Shown here piece after piece: positions 9,405 to 17,440 of a stretch of 64,000 nucleotides of DNA (position 1 is the first letter of the stretch; the number at the start of each line of letters is the position of its first letter). This DNA comes from Scalindua sp964344685 (GTDB lineage Bacteria > Planctomycetota > Brocadiia > Brocadiales > Scalinduaceae), in the NCBI GenBank assembly GCA_964344685.1, contig CAYFOK010000012.1, forward strand, positions 1 to 64,000, given 5' to 3'. Made by a program: the position numbers and the translations under genes. The notes under the pieces were generated by a model. It was not told the origin of the DNA. It saw only the letters and a list, made by a program, of their open reading frames with translations, and ran no database searches.

Positions 9405-9743
9405 TTAAACAGCTTGATCACCCTGTTCGCCTGTACGGATACGGTATGCTTTTGAAACATCAGAAACGTATATAATCCCATCGCCAAGACTTTCTGTTTG
9501 TGCTGAAGATATAATAGTCTCTATTACCTTATCTAAGTCTTCGTCAGCTACGATTAGCATAATTTTTGTTTTAGGCAATAAGCTAGGTCTATACCTTTTT
9601 CCCCTCCAAATTTCACTTCTAGCCTTGTAATGGCCTTGTCCTTTTACATCCAAGACGCTCATCCCACTATATCCATTCTCCTCAAGAGCGTCTTTGGTTA
9701 CATTAAATTTTTCTGGACGTATAATCGCTTCTATTTTCTTCAA
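9405..9743 (-). CDS. glnB: Nitrogen regulatory PII protein (GlnB/GlnK family)
   Basis: A TTG at 9743 preceded by AAAGGAG gives a 112-residue protein, the usual PII length. An upstream ATG at 9854 would add an unlikely hydrophobic extension. It starts KKIEAIIRPEKF, and the T-loop region reads RSEIWRGKRYRPSLLPK, keeping a Tyr at the position of the classical uridylylated Tyr51. The C-terminal signature is YRIRTGEQGDQAV. PII proteins bind ATP, ADP and 2-oxoglutarate and control nitrogen assimilation targets such as AmtB and glutamine synthetase. Neither partner is adjacent here, so its specific target is unknown. The T-loop is more basic than in enterobacterial GlnB. Confidence 0.85.
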   Translation of the reverse strand: MKKIEAIIRPEKFNVTKDALEENGYSGMSVLDVKGQGHYKARSEIWRGKRYRPSLLPKTKIMLIVADEDLDKVIETIISSAQTESLGDGIIYVSDVSKAYRIRTGEQGDQAV

Positions 9744-10628
9744 GAGGGCTCCTTTCTGATTTAAATAAATCACTAAATATTCTGGATATATTGTAATGAT
9801 CAGCACTGGACTAACCCGGCACGAATTATGAAATTTACAAAATATATGGATCAATCATTCTTATAATATCTCGACCGAAAGGGAGTGCAAGTGGCCAAGA
9901 CTTCCTAATTAGAATAAATCTCTCGATTTCCACCTAACGTGTGCATAGGTAGAATTGTACAGTAACATCATTCGTACCGGGCAATGTTTAGTTGTATTGT
10001 TTTAGCATTATAAGATTAACATTCCCTTTTTCATGTTTATGTTTTTATTCATTGTGATAAAAGCTATTATGTTTTGTAAACCGTCAGACTGATTGGGTTT
10101 CCATTTGAAACATTTTCCATAATGAAGTTTATTATATCAATAAAAATGTTAAGGCCAAAAGAAATATATAGGTTTGCAGAATAAGAATCCACACCAGACA
10201 CATTTTCAAAATTTAAAATCCAACTCTTTATTCAGACTGAATTGAAAACTGTTTTCCGTAGTAAAAACACCAATTACCAGAAGTTATTGGCTGAAAATTG
10301 ACAGTATTTGTCTGTAACTGCAAATAGGAGATCCTACTTCAAAAAAAATTTTAACTGTTTACATCAATTTTCAATTAACTAATAACTGGATTATTTCTGT
10401 ATACATTTTGTTTAAGTCGTTACTATTATGCAATTTATCAACAGCAATTCATAACGACATTATTTTAACAAAACCTTTGATTTGAGGCTTAGTTTGCCCC
10501 ACAACATAAGTCTTGCACATTTTAAAGAAATTGGCATTTTTTTTGCGATCTTCACGCCCAAAACTAACTGTTTTATACTGTATCAATTTGAAAATCCTTT
10601 ATTATTTAAACTAAATAACTATTTCATT
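9744..10628. other. Long AT-rich intergenic region
   Basis: Nearly 900 bases separate the divergent PII and Lrp-like genes. Apart from presumed promoters for both, I see no gene, no clear repeat and no RNA structure that I can support. No sigma-54 type -24/-12 pair was found upstream of the PII gene. Confidence 0.4.
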
Positions 10629-11129
10629 ATGAAACTATCAAACAACGAAAGACTTACGCTTAGCCTACTTGTCCAAGACCCAAATTTGACAAATAACGAC
10701 ATTTCAGAATCGCTAGAGATTACGGCACAGGGTGTTGGTAAAATTAGAAAACAACTTGCTATTAAAGGGCTTATTGAAAGCCAGGAACTACATCTGGATT
10801 ACGAAAAACTGGATATAAATATCCAGGTAATCGCTTTAATAAAGATAATGCCCAGTGCATTTAAAAAGTTTAATAAAAAGGAACTTGATCGTCTTATCAA
10901 GCCAGCAAATGCAATTAAGTCGTATGCCATACCAAAGACAGACATAACTCACATTATAATCTATGCATTCAGAAATATTAAAGAGTATGATAAGTACTTT
11001 AGGGATATTTTAGACAAATTCGGAGATACAGTTGAGATAAAGGACTCCTTTGTTCTATCATCAGAGAGCGTCATTAAATCGTCATCAAGAGATATGTTTT
11101 TAAATGTTCTGGACAAGATGAATGCATGA
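10629..11129 (+). CDS. Lrp/AsnC-like winged-helix transcriptional regulator
   Basis: From the internal Met at 10629 the 166-residue protein starts with a winged helix-turn-helix (LSNNERLTLSLLVQDPNL, then DISESLEITAQGVGKIRKQL, then KGLIESQELHLDYEKL). A ligand-type alpha/beta domain follows (VIALIKIMPSAF, ITHIIIYAFRNIKEYDKY). This matches the Lrp/AsnC layout. The open frame extends 49 codons further upstream, but that extension resembles AT-rich noncoding DNA. No Shine-Dalgarno is evident at either start. Target genes are unknown; the nearest gene upstream is the divergent PII gene. Confidence 0.6.
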   Translation: MKLSNNERLTLSLLVQDPNLTNNDISESLEITAQGVGKIRKQLAIKGLIESQELHLDYEKLDINIQVIALIKIMPSAFKKFNKKELDRLIKPANAIKSYAIPKTDITHIIIYAFRNIKEYDKYFRDILDKFGDTVEIKDSFVLSSESVIKSSSRDMFLNVLDKMNA

Positions 11130-11269
11130 CGGCAAGCGCATACATATTTGACAGTGTAATATATTTGTAGAACTACAACTTAATAAAACAGGACAATCTG
11201 TAATCCCGACCTATGCCGTTTGCTTAAATACTCAAAAATTGCATAGGATTACCAATATCCTTTCCCGCT

Positions 11270-11400
11270 TCACCTCTCTATTAGTTTCTTAATATAATTA
11301 ACTGCATCGCCTAAAGTTAGTATCTTTTCAGCGTCTACATTTGGTATATCCAAATCAAATCCAATCTCAAGCTGAATAGTTTTCCTTTGTAACACCCTTT
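11270..11400 (-). pseudogene. Acyl carrier protein C-terminal relic
   Basis: Read on the minus strand, one frame ends at TGA (11270) and encodes LEIGFDLDIPNVDAEKIL followed by TLGDAVNYIKKLIE. This matches the helix III and helix IV end of acyl carrier proteins, where (I/L)xIPDEDAEKI and TVGDAVDYI are typical. The preceding half, including the DSL motif that carries phosphopantetheine, is missing, and an in-frame TAA lies just upstream. It is therefore a remnant. Confidence 0.5.
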
Positions 11401-11718
11401 AAACCTTTTCAGCACAATATATACATTCCATATTGAAGTTTTATTACTCACATTTAATATTAAATGTATTTTATAAAACCATTTGACATTTGCAATCACA
11501 ATTGCTAAAACAAACACAAATAAGCAATAAGTTTCAAAACAAAACCCATATACATAGAAACGAGGCCAAATGTTTGCATACAGTTTTTTGACATAATAGC
11601 TAAATACTCTATTTGCTGCTAGATGACATAAATAATCCTCGCTGAGAACACAAGAAAATCAGATAAATACTCTAAAGACATCTATATTCTAGTATTCTCT
11701 TTAATGACACTTCACGTG

Positions 11719-11760
11719 TGGGTGCACTGTGCTTATCCTTCTCCTTTCGCGGTGCACCCA
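11719..11760. repeat. Perfect 9-bp hairpin
   Basis: TGGGTGCAC at 11719-11727 pairs exactly with GTGCACCCA at 11752-11760, and the pairing extends imperfectly outward (GTG/CAC). No T-run follows on either strand. It directly precedes the transposon-tail copy at 11769, so it may be a subterminal hairpin of an IS200/REP-type element. Confidence 0.4.
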
Positions 11761-11768
11761 TACACCTG

Positions 11769-11798
11769 CAGTCAAGGGGATAGGTGACCCCTTTTTCT
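11769..11798 (+). repeat. Transposon-tail repeat, second copy
   Basis: The stretch GCAGTCAAGGGG, seven or eight variable bases, then GACCCCTTTTTCT matches the minus strand of 1501-1531. The copy is in the opposite orientation and has no transposase frame attached. It may also act as a weak plus-strand terminator (GGGG/CCCC stem with a T-run). Confidence 0.4.
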
Positions 11799-11849
11799 CG
11801 CATCTTCCAGTTCGATGAAGTGAAAGGTTAAATACTGTCATTTCTCTTG

Positions 11850-12470
11850 TTATTCTAACCTTCTTTTTTGATAATAACGTCTATCAACCGTTTTGTTAGT
11901 ACCTAGCTCATATTCTGATAGTTCATTTTCTAATCTTAGAATTGATTTACCAAGCCAAGAATGTTCTCCTTTTACAAACTCTTTATAATCACGTAACGCC
12001 AGCAACTTACTATCATAGGCTTTTTCAAGATATATTTTTTCCTTTTCTGTCCCTTTATACAAATTTACAAGAGCAAGTTGTGTTGTAGCCAAATGTTCAT
12101 AAGCACCGCCTCTCCAACCGTCTTCAATCTCAGACTTTTTATATAGATTGATTGCTTTTTTAAAATATTCTATAGCCTTCTCTGGATCTTCGGTGCCTGT
12201 CTTATATTTCACCGGTAGATTATAGGCCAAGTTGCCTAATTCCCAATATGTAGAGCCCCTTACTGCTTCTCTTTCTTCTGCTTTTTTTAGTTTTTTAGAC
12301 GCTTTTTTTAGTACTATAGAAATCCATCGTTTCTTATCTTCATCATTTATAGTTTTATCTTCCCAGAACACCTCTGCAAGACCCCGATAAACAGAACCAA
12401 ATTCGTGAGACTTTTTCCAATCAAAATTTGCTATAATTTTACCAACCCTTTCTGATTCAGTTTTTTGCAC
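11850..12470 (-). CDS. TPR-like helical repeat protein, probably the C-terminal part of a frameshifted gene
   Basis: From a GTG at 12470 this 206-residue frame shows helical repeats of tetratricopeptide type: STYWELGNLAYNLPVKY, EKAIEYFKKAINLYKK, and GGAYEHLATTQLALVNLY. These usually mediate protein contacts. The frame is open well upstream of the GTG and encodes FVYLGLVIESKVHNKVEEK. That stretch continues the membrane segment of the 12524-12727 frame after a one-base shift near 12540-12560. The natural product is probably a single protein of about 290 residues: coiled coil, one transmembrane helix, then TPR-like repeats. Function unknown. Confidence 0.6.
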   Translation of the reverse strand: MQKTESERVGKIIANFDWKKSHEFGSVYRGLAEVFWEDKTINDEDKKRWISIVLKKASKKLKKAEEREAVRGSTYWELGNLAYNLPVKYKTGTEDPEKAIEYFKKAINLYKKSEIEDGWRGGAYEHLATTQLALVNLYKGTEKEKIYLEKAYDSKLLALRDYKEFVKGEHSWLGKSILRLENELSEYELGTNKTVDRRYYQKRRLE

Positions 12471-12523
12471 GTTAGATATTTTCTCTTCAACTTTATTGTG
12501 TACTTTTGATTCAATTACTAAAC

Positions 12524-12727
12524 CTAAATAAACAAACCAAAACCAAATGCAGCACCCATACCAGAAAGGATTAACCAGATCTTTGCAGTAAGCTGGCTTA
12601 TAACTTGGGACTTAAATCTATGTTCGTACTCAGAACGGCTACCGGAAGCCCATGAATTGTCGAATTCACGTTCCACGGTTGATACCCTAGACTCTAATTT
12701 TTTAAGTCTTTCCTCATATTTTGACAT
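12524..12727 (-). CDS. Small coiled-coil/transmembrane protein, probable N-terminus of the TPR-like gene
   Basis: The 67 residues begin with a heptad coiled coil (YEERLKKLESRVSTVEREF), followed by a hydrophilic linker and a membrane helix (KIWLILSGMGAAFGFGLFI) that runs directly into a stop. The T- and G-rich tract at the helix end (TTTGGTTTTGGTTTG on the minus strand) is a likely place for an indel. Joining it to the downstream frame gives a complete anchored TPR-like protein. Read alone it would be a small tail-anchored protein. Confidence 0.5.
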   Translation of the reverse strand: MSKYEERLKKLESRVSTVEREFDNSWASGSRSEYEHRFKSQVISQLTAKIWLILSGMGAAFGFGLFI

Positions 12728-12910
12728 TTCACTCTCCCTAACATATTAAATTACTTTTTATATTTATAATGTGCTATTCTGTAGACCATTAGTTTTAAGT
12801 AATTTATAATAAACGCTTAAAAAAGATATTTTTTACAACAAAAAAGAGTAAATGCTTATCATTATATTGATTACTTATAAATTACATCAACAATTAGATG
12901 TGGCAAGAAA

Positions 12911-13012
12911 GTTCATATTTTCACCTCCCTATAAAAACAAACTTATTTATGAAAAGCAAATCCACCATCTGATGGTATATTTGTGTGTGGTATGAAAATT
13001 TTTAAATCGCAT
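12911..13012 (+). repeat. Interspersed repeat II, copy 1
   Basis: This about 100-base noncoding stretch matches 45043-45145. Shared blocks include a CACxTCCCT start, then TGAAAAGCA(A/T)ATCCA, and a short hairpin ACCATCTGATGGT followed by TGTGTGGTATG. The second copy carries an equivalent CCATCAATTGATAG in the hairpin. A shorter third copy lies near 28848-28900. Confidence 0.5.
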
Positions 13013-13063
13013 AGATTCCAGGGGTATAATACTCAAGTAACCATCAAAATCAAGTATTAAAAT

Positions 13064-13252
13064 ATGACAAGCGAAAATGACATCAATGCTTTAGAACTGG
13101 AGAAAGTTAAGCTTGAGCGACTAAAGGTGTATGGAAAAATAGTTACCGTTCTAATATCTGTTTGTATTGGTACATTTGTATGTGGCGACATCAAAGTTCA
13201 AATATGTGTCCCCATACCCCACGAAAACTTGCGGTCTAGTGCTTATTTGTGA
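13064..13252 (+). CDS. Small membrane protein with a repeat-derived tail
   Basis: The 62 residues comprise a charged helix (ELEKVKLERLKVYGK), one membrane helix (IVTVLISVCIGTFV) and a short tail. The tail from about residue 38 onward is encoded by the repeat at 13175-13218, which also occurs at 13955-13998. The original C-terminus was therefore probably replaced by repeat insertion. The last ten bases overlap the end of the convergent gene. It may be non-functional. Confidence 0.4.
   Translation: MTSENDINALELEKVKLERLKVYGKIVTVLISVCIGTFVCGDIKVQICVPIPHENLRSSAYL
13175..13218 (+). repeat. Direct repeat III, copy 1
   Basis: TGTATGTGG(C/T)GACATCAAAGT and a CCCATACC or CTCATACC end are shared with 13955-13998, about 780 bases away in the same orientation. 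The two copies flank the PepSY-like gene. The core is a weak inverted repeat (GGTGACATC against GATGTGACC). Confidence 0.55.
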
Positions 13253-13791
13253 TGAGTTTCAATAGCAAAGAGAACAGTTGTACCGTCGCTACTCACTTCT
13301 ACATCACATTTTTTCCCTTCGCCTCTATCTAAATCATCGCTTTCATCAAACTCATACCAAATTTGCTCTATCGTTTTACCATTTGGAAGTCTATTATACC
13401 TCTCAGACTTTTCTATGTTGTCTTTATTAATTTTCAATTTTGGAGCACGGAGTTTAAGAGCATTGATCACAGGAGGAGGCACTTGATCTAATGTGATCCT
13501 TGTCTCCTTTGCAATAAGGGCCCCATTCTCTTCGTAGTCAAACTCAATCCAGCCTCCCTTATTATCATCGTAACGCAATTCATATATTGTTCTGCCATAT
13601 CCTGAATCAGAATATACCTCAATAAGTTTAAGACTTTTCGAATCCTTTTCTGCAGCGCTTAACACAGCGGCTGGAATTTTCTTTTTCTCGATAGGTTCAC
13701 TAGCCCAAAGAAAAGTTGAATTGAAAACAAGAACAAAAAATCCTATGAAAAATTGAATTAACCAAAAGCTACTACTTTTTTCTTTTTCCAT
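13243..13791 (-). CDS. Secreted PepSY-like protein
   Basis: The 182-residue product has a signal peptide or anchor (about residues 10-30, ending LWASEP). It then carries two tandem alpha/beta units of PepSY-like type: IPAAVLSAAEKDSKSLKLIEVY with YELRYDD, and PPPVINALKLRAPKLKI with IWYEFD. Proteins of this fold are periplasmic and often bind or inhibit other proteins, but no specific role can be assigned. The gene is single, reads on the minus strand and lies between two copies of direct repeat III. Confidence 0.65.
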   Translation of the reverse strand: MEKEKSSSFWLIQFFIGFFVLVFNSTFLWASEPIEKKKIPAAVLSAAEKDSKSLKLIEVYSDSGYGRTIYELRYDDNKGGWIEFDYEENGALIAKETRITLDQVPPPVINALKLRAPKLKINKDNIEKSERYNRLPNGKTIEQIWYEFDESDDLDRGEGKKCDVEVSSDGTTVLFAIETHHK

Positions 13792-14307
13792 TGTTTAACT
13801 CCTATATACAGATTTATTTGTCAGTACCGTCTGATTCGTTTTCTGGGTAAGTTTTATTTATTATTCCATATTTAAAACCAGGCTCAAATATTATTAGGTC
13901 GCAAATTCTGGTTGAAACGGGGTCACGTCTTTGATATTTGTTTTAATCTTAATTTATGTATGTGGTGACATCAAAGTCCAAAGATGTGACCTCATACCGA
14001 ATGACCGTATTTTTCATATTTTACTGAAGGCATGATTATGATTGTTTTCTAGTCTTTAAGGATGTTCATTTTATTTGTTTACTCAGGCAGGCACTATCAT
14101 TACGGTAAGGTCCGATGTGATACGGTTTTTGAGTAACAGTACGCGTTGGAGTATTCCAGGCAAAGCAGATTGGCTTTAACTTCTCAATAGGTCTTGGAAA
14201 GGCCTTGTGACAATAAGACGCTGAAGATGACCTTGTCTATGGATAGCCCCGCCACTACCCTGTCGAGCGGATTTTCGAATATACTTAAGGAGAAATTTAT
14301 ATTATTT
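13792..14307. other. Intergenic region with repeat III and unassigned frames
   Basis: Apart from direct repeat III, copy 2, it contains a 13-base inverted pair (GGTCACGTCTTTG at 13920-13932 against CAAAGATGTGACC at 13979-13991, one mismatch). Short minus-strand open frames between 14090 and 14300 look partly coding but have no recognisable domain and several stops. Confidence 0.35.
13955..13998 (+). repeat. Direct repeat III, copy 2
   Basis: Second copy of the unit at 13175. Its right half also forms an inverted pair with 13920-13932, giving a hairpin with a loop of about 46 bases. This resembles the end of a small transposable element. Confidence 0.5.
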
Positions 14308-14832
14308 TTAACAGGTTTTACTGCTCTTATTCTCAGCGCTGGCATTGGAAGCTTCCTCTTTGCCCTCTTCATATAATTTAGAAAAATACTCTTTCATCTT
14401 GTTCGCTTTAAAAGTCAGAAAAGTTCCGCCTGTTTCAAAATGCGTTACAAATACTTTACCGATAGCATATGTGACAGCCCCTGCCGTAACCGGAAGAGTA
14501 ATTACACTTGCAATATTACCTATACCCGGCAATACCTTTATCACACTACCGGCAACAACACCAGCCAGTGGAAGAGCACCAATGCCGCCAATGAGTGATG
14601 CTACAGTAGATTTCACAAGATTTTTGGGAAAAGGAACGTCATATACTCCTGAAAATTGATATAACATTTTCATCTGAATGCCAGTGATGGCAGCTAAGTC
14701 AAACACAGGAATCGGAACAACCCCTGCTCCCATCGCATAATACATATTACGTTTAATAATTTTGTTTGCTTCTTCCTCTTTTGTACATAATTCAGCATTC
14801 TCTTCACACTCTTTTTCAGTCTCTTCTGTCAT
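14308..14832 (-). CDS. DUF697-family membrane protein (second of two)
   Basis: The 174-residue protein has the DUF697 layout: an amphipathic region with NKIIKRNMYYAMGAGVVPIP, a QMKMLYQFSGVYDVPF segment, then two glycine-rich hydrophobic stretches (VASLIGGIGALPLAGVVAGS and SVITLPVTAGAVTYAIGKVF). It ends in HFETGGTFLTF and a charged tail. DUF697 domains occur alone or with GTPase domains, at or in the inner membrane. It is a paralogue of the gene 120 bases upstream, with which it shares GGTFL(T/N)F and the TAGAVTYA/SGAVTYA block. Both lie downstream of a ParA-like gene. Confidence 0.75.
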   Translation of the reverse strand: MTEETEKECEENAELCTKEEEANKIIKRNMYYAMGAGVVPIPVFDLAAITGIQMKMLYQFSGVYDVPFPKNLVKSTVASLIGGIGALPLAGVVAGSVIKVLPGIGNIASVITLPVTAGAVTYAIGKVFVTHFETGGTFLTFKANKMKEYFSKLYEEGKEEASNASAENKSSKTC

Positions 14833-14951
14833 ATTAACTCTCCTTAAGAAAAGGACATATATACTTGAATCGTAATCCTCATTATATAAAACATTGAATA
14901 TACGTCAATAGAAAATAAGTATTTGCTGTTGTAACAATATAAGAATATTCG

Positions 14952-15614
14952 TCAATCAGACTTCTTTTCACCTGCCATTTTTTTACCTTCTTCAAACTGT
15001 TCCATGAAGTATTCCTTTACCTGCTTCGGATCAAAATTCAGAAATGTTCCACCTGACTCAAAATGCTGTATAAATACTTGACCTACGGCATAAGTAACAG
15101 CTCCGCTAAATGCGCTCATTGTGGTTATTCCCAATAATGTGCCAATCCCTGGCATCAGCTTGGTCATACTGATAAAAAATTTACCTCCGATCAATCCAGA
15201 GTTAAGGCCCCCTATGAGAGATGCTGTCAGTATCTTTACGCGATTTTCAGAAAACTCTATTCCATAATGATCGGACAGTTTTTTTAACATTCTTAACTGT
15301 ACTGCCAAAACCGTTACCACGTCTAACACCGGGAATGGAACAACACTAACACCAACGGACCATTTAACATAATATGCTACTATTTCTCTGGCTTGAAGCA
15401 GCATATTATCCGCATCATCTTTTATTTCATTACTCGAATCCTGCTCATTAGTTTCATTACTTTTCGTCTTCTCTTTTTGCCCTTTTTCTTGTCCACTGGA
15501 AGCTGTATATTTATCGCCATTCTGTAAAGGTTCATACAAGCGAGTTCTTGATCGTTTAACTTTGATCCTGGCTTTTCCCGTTGGTTTATCGCCAGATATA
15601 TCTTCTGCAGTCAT
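14952..15614 (-). CDS. DUF697-family membrane protein with charged N-terminus
   Basis: From the ATG at 15614, preceded by GGAG and adjacent to the stop of the ParA gene, the product is about 220 residues. A basic, Lys/Glu-rich, probably disordered N-terminus (about 80 residues) precedes a DUF697 domain: VAYYVKWSVGVSVVPFPVLD, QLRMLKKLSDHYGIEF, GGLNSGLIGGKFF, FSGAVTYAVGQVF, FESGGTFLNF. The tight spacing implies cotranscription and a functional link with the ATPase. An earlier in-frame ATG at 15653 would overlap the ParA gene. Confidence 0.75.
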   Translation of the reverse strand: MTAEDISGDKPTGKARIKVKRSRTRLYEPLQNGDKYTASSGQEKGQKEKTKSNETNEQDSSNEIKDDADNMLLQAREIVAYYVKWSVGVSVVPFPVLDVVTVLAVQLRMLKKLSDHYGIEFSENRVKILTASLIGGLNSGLIGGKFFISMTKLMPGIGTLLGITTMSAFSGAVTYAVGQVFIQHFESGGTFLNFDPKQVKEYFMEQFEEGKKMAGEKKSD

Positions 15615-15615
15615 A

Positions 15616-16599
15616 TTATTCTCCATTTTGATTATAAATCTTGTCGAGGCCAAGAATATGTTTCACATACATATCATAATCCTCCTTAGCTGTACTTTTT
15701 CTGTGAGAAGCGAAAACCGTTTCCCTCCGCTCCAGCGCTTTTGAAAATTCAGTGCTGGTTCTAATTGGAAATGGAATAAAATATTTTGAGTATCTATCCT
15801 TTAATTCAAGCAGTGCTGTTTCAGAAGCCCTTTCCCTTCGATCGTATTTTGAAAAAAGGATCCTTACTTTAGGTTCCTCCATATTAAAAGTAGAGCAGAT
15901 GGAATGGATTTCATTTATTGTTATATCAAGTCCCTTGAACGAAAAAGCATCGCTGAACATAGGTACTAGAATAGTATCAGCAGCACATACAGATGAAATC
16001 ACCGCCGTGCCAAGAGAAGGAGGATTGTCTATAATAATCATTTCAAATCCATTGGTCTTAAGCACATTACAAACACCTTTCACGGCATTTTTCAGATGAC
16101 TGGGATTGATTAAACTCGCGTCCAGGAGTCCGTTTTCTAATGAAGATGGAATGATGTACAAATCATCATCGATCTTTTTTATCGTCCCCATTACCATATC
16201 TTCAGGCTTCTGCCAGATGTCGTAAAAAATAGGCTCATCCGATTCGGGGGTTTTGTCAAAGGCCAGAGTGGTAGATCCTTGTGGATCCATGTCAATGATG
16301 CAGGTTTTAAATCCGTATTGCTTTGCCCTGGTGGCAGTGGTTATGGAGGCAGTCGTTTTGCCAATTCCCCCTCGCATGTTAATAATCGCTAATACCCGGC
16401 AAGTATAGTCGATCCCGTTTTTCATTAAATACTTTTTTACAACCAGAGGAGGAATGCCTGTTTTGCCTCCACGCATTAACAGACAATCATTCTGGTTCAA
16501 ATTTTCTTTAATTTCATTTTCTGTTGTTCCACAAAGATCTGCCAATTCCTCACAAGTTAGAACATATTTATGCTGGAGGTTCAGTTCCCTATTATTCAT
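15616..16599 (-). CDS. parA: ParA/MinD-type ATPase with N-terminal DNA-binding-like region
   Basis: The first 65 residues contain a helix-turn-helix-like region (CEELADLCGTTENEIKENL) as in type Ia ParA proteins. The ATPase domain has a deviant Walker A near residue 75 (MRGGIGKTTA), a Walker A' (CIIDMDPQGS) and a Walker B (MIIIDNPPSLG). The usual signature Lys of KGGxGKT is Arg here, while the catalytic GKT Lys is kept. No ParB gene follows; two DUF697 membrane proteins do. The protein may position membrane or DNA cargo instead of segregating a plasmid. The gene symbol names the family only. Confidence 0.8.
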   Translation of the reverse strand: MNNRELNLQHKYVLTCEELADLCGTTENEIKENLNQNDCLLMRGGKTGIPPLVVKKYLMKNGIDYTCRVLAIINMRGGIGKTTASITTATRAKQYGFKTCIIDMDPQGSTTLAFDKTPESDEPIFYDIWQKPEDMVMGTIKKIDDDLYIIPSSLENGLLDASLINPSHLKNAVKGVCNVLKTNGFEMIIIDNPPSLGTAVISSVCAADTILVPMFSDAFSFKGLDITINEIHSICSTFNMEEPKVRILFSKYDRRERASETALLELKDRYSKYFIPFPIRTSTEFSKALERRETVFASHRKSTAKEDYDMYVKHILGLDKIYNQNGE

Positions 16600-16612
16600 A
16601 TAAAACTTTCTT

Positions 16613-16624
16613 GTTTATATAAAC
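16613..16624. promoter_or_regulatory. 12-bp perfect palindrome upstream of the ParA gene
   Basis: GTTTATATAAAC is perfectly self-complementary and lies 14-25 bases upstream of the ParA start. This is a plausible operator for autoregulation by the N-terminal HTH, although AT-rich palindromes also arise by chance. Confidence 0.35.
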
Positions 16625-16951
16625 TTGACCACTGGTACACAAACTGAAAGTCCTGCTCTTCATCATTGACTGATAGTCAGAAGATAATTCACAAAAAACT
16701 ATAAAAAAGTTATATATTGTATGTTATTAAGTGTAAGGTTATATCTAACGTTTTACCTTTTGCAAGTATTAATTCTTATCTCCTCTTCACTTCTGGATAT
16801 ATGTGCTATCAATCCTCTCCATTAAGAAAAGAGCATTTTTGCAATACTATAAATCCGTTTAGTATTAGTTACTGTATAAAACTTTATATTACTCATATCA
16901 AAATAAAACTCAGGTGGCTTAAAAATGATACCGGTGTGATGAAAGGCTTGA
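16625..16951. other. AT-rich intergenic region
   Basis: Upstream of the ParA group I see no supported gene. A TTATTAAGTGTA(A/C)GGTTAT sequence at about 16722 recurs at about 61263 upstream of the kdsC gene. It could be a promoter element or chance. Confidence 0.3.
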
Positions 16952-17137
16952 TCATGCTTTATTGGAAACTGGCTTTTTATAAGGCGACTCTCTTTTGGAA
17001 GAGGTAAGGAGGACAACAAGGCCGACTACAGGGGTAAAAAAGAGTGAGCAGAAAAGAAGTCCCCAGAAACCCATTTTCTTATTTGAGCCGAGCAAAGCAA
17101 TCAGTAAGCATATTAATACATAATATACCTTAATCAT
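16952..17137 (-). CDS. Small two-helix membrane protein
   Basis: The 61-residue product has two hydrophobic helices (YYVLICLLIALLG and FWGLLFCSLFFTPVVGLVVLL) joined by a basic loop, and ends in a basic tail. The ATG is preceded by AAAGGTG at good spacing, supporting a real gene. The pattern of a KKMGFWG loop followed by FFTPVVGLVV resembles widespread small membrane proteins of unknown function found in many bacteria. It faces the ABC exporter operon divergently. Confidence 0.55.
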   Translation of the reverse strand: MIKVYYVLICLLIALLGSNKKMGFWGLLFCSLFFTPVVGLVVLLTSSKRESPYKKPVSNKA

Positions 17138-17440
17138 GTCGCACCTTTAATATTACAAAAGAAAAGCTTTAATTCCAGAGACAATGCATTCATGTAGACT
17201 TGTTTTTCTACTAAGATATTAGTATTACATAAAATTTTGCATGGATGTCAAGGTAAATTTTCGCAAAGTCTATTCATCCTTGATTTTATATTTGAATTCT
17301 GGTAGTTTTTCAACTTAATTTGACCTTTGGTTTATAGTACGAAATGAAATGTTTGTGGGTATTCATTCCTTCGTGCCTGGTGGGCTTTTGTCCGCACATT
17401 TTGTACAAAAAACTCTTCATATAAACATCCTTAATATTCA
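17138..17440. other. Divergent promoter region
   Basis: About 300 bases between the divergent small membrane protein and the ABC exporter. No repeat or RNA structure stands out. The exporter's promoter presumably lies here. Confidence 0.3.

Larger units (their letters stand above)
11130..11849. other. Intergenic region with relics and hairpins
   Basis: It holds the acyl-carrier-protein relic, a perfect nine-base hairpin and a transposon-tail copy, each listed separately. The remainder is AT-rich with no supported gene. Confidence 0.4.

Noticed and set aside
9812..9910. Sigma-54 promoter upstream of the PII gene
   Set aside because: A TTGGCC...TTGCA sequence is present on the minus strand, but the GG-to-GC spacing is two bases too short.
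10482..10628. N-terminal extension of the Lrp-like regulator
   Set aside because: The 49 extra residues do not match Lrp/AsnC proteins and are probably noncoding.
14184..14372. Minus-strand frame of 62 residues overlapping the end of the DUF697 gene
   Set aside because: It lies largely antisense or out of frame relative to the DUF697 gene, has several stops nearby and no known domain.
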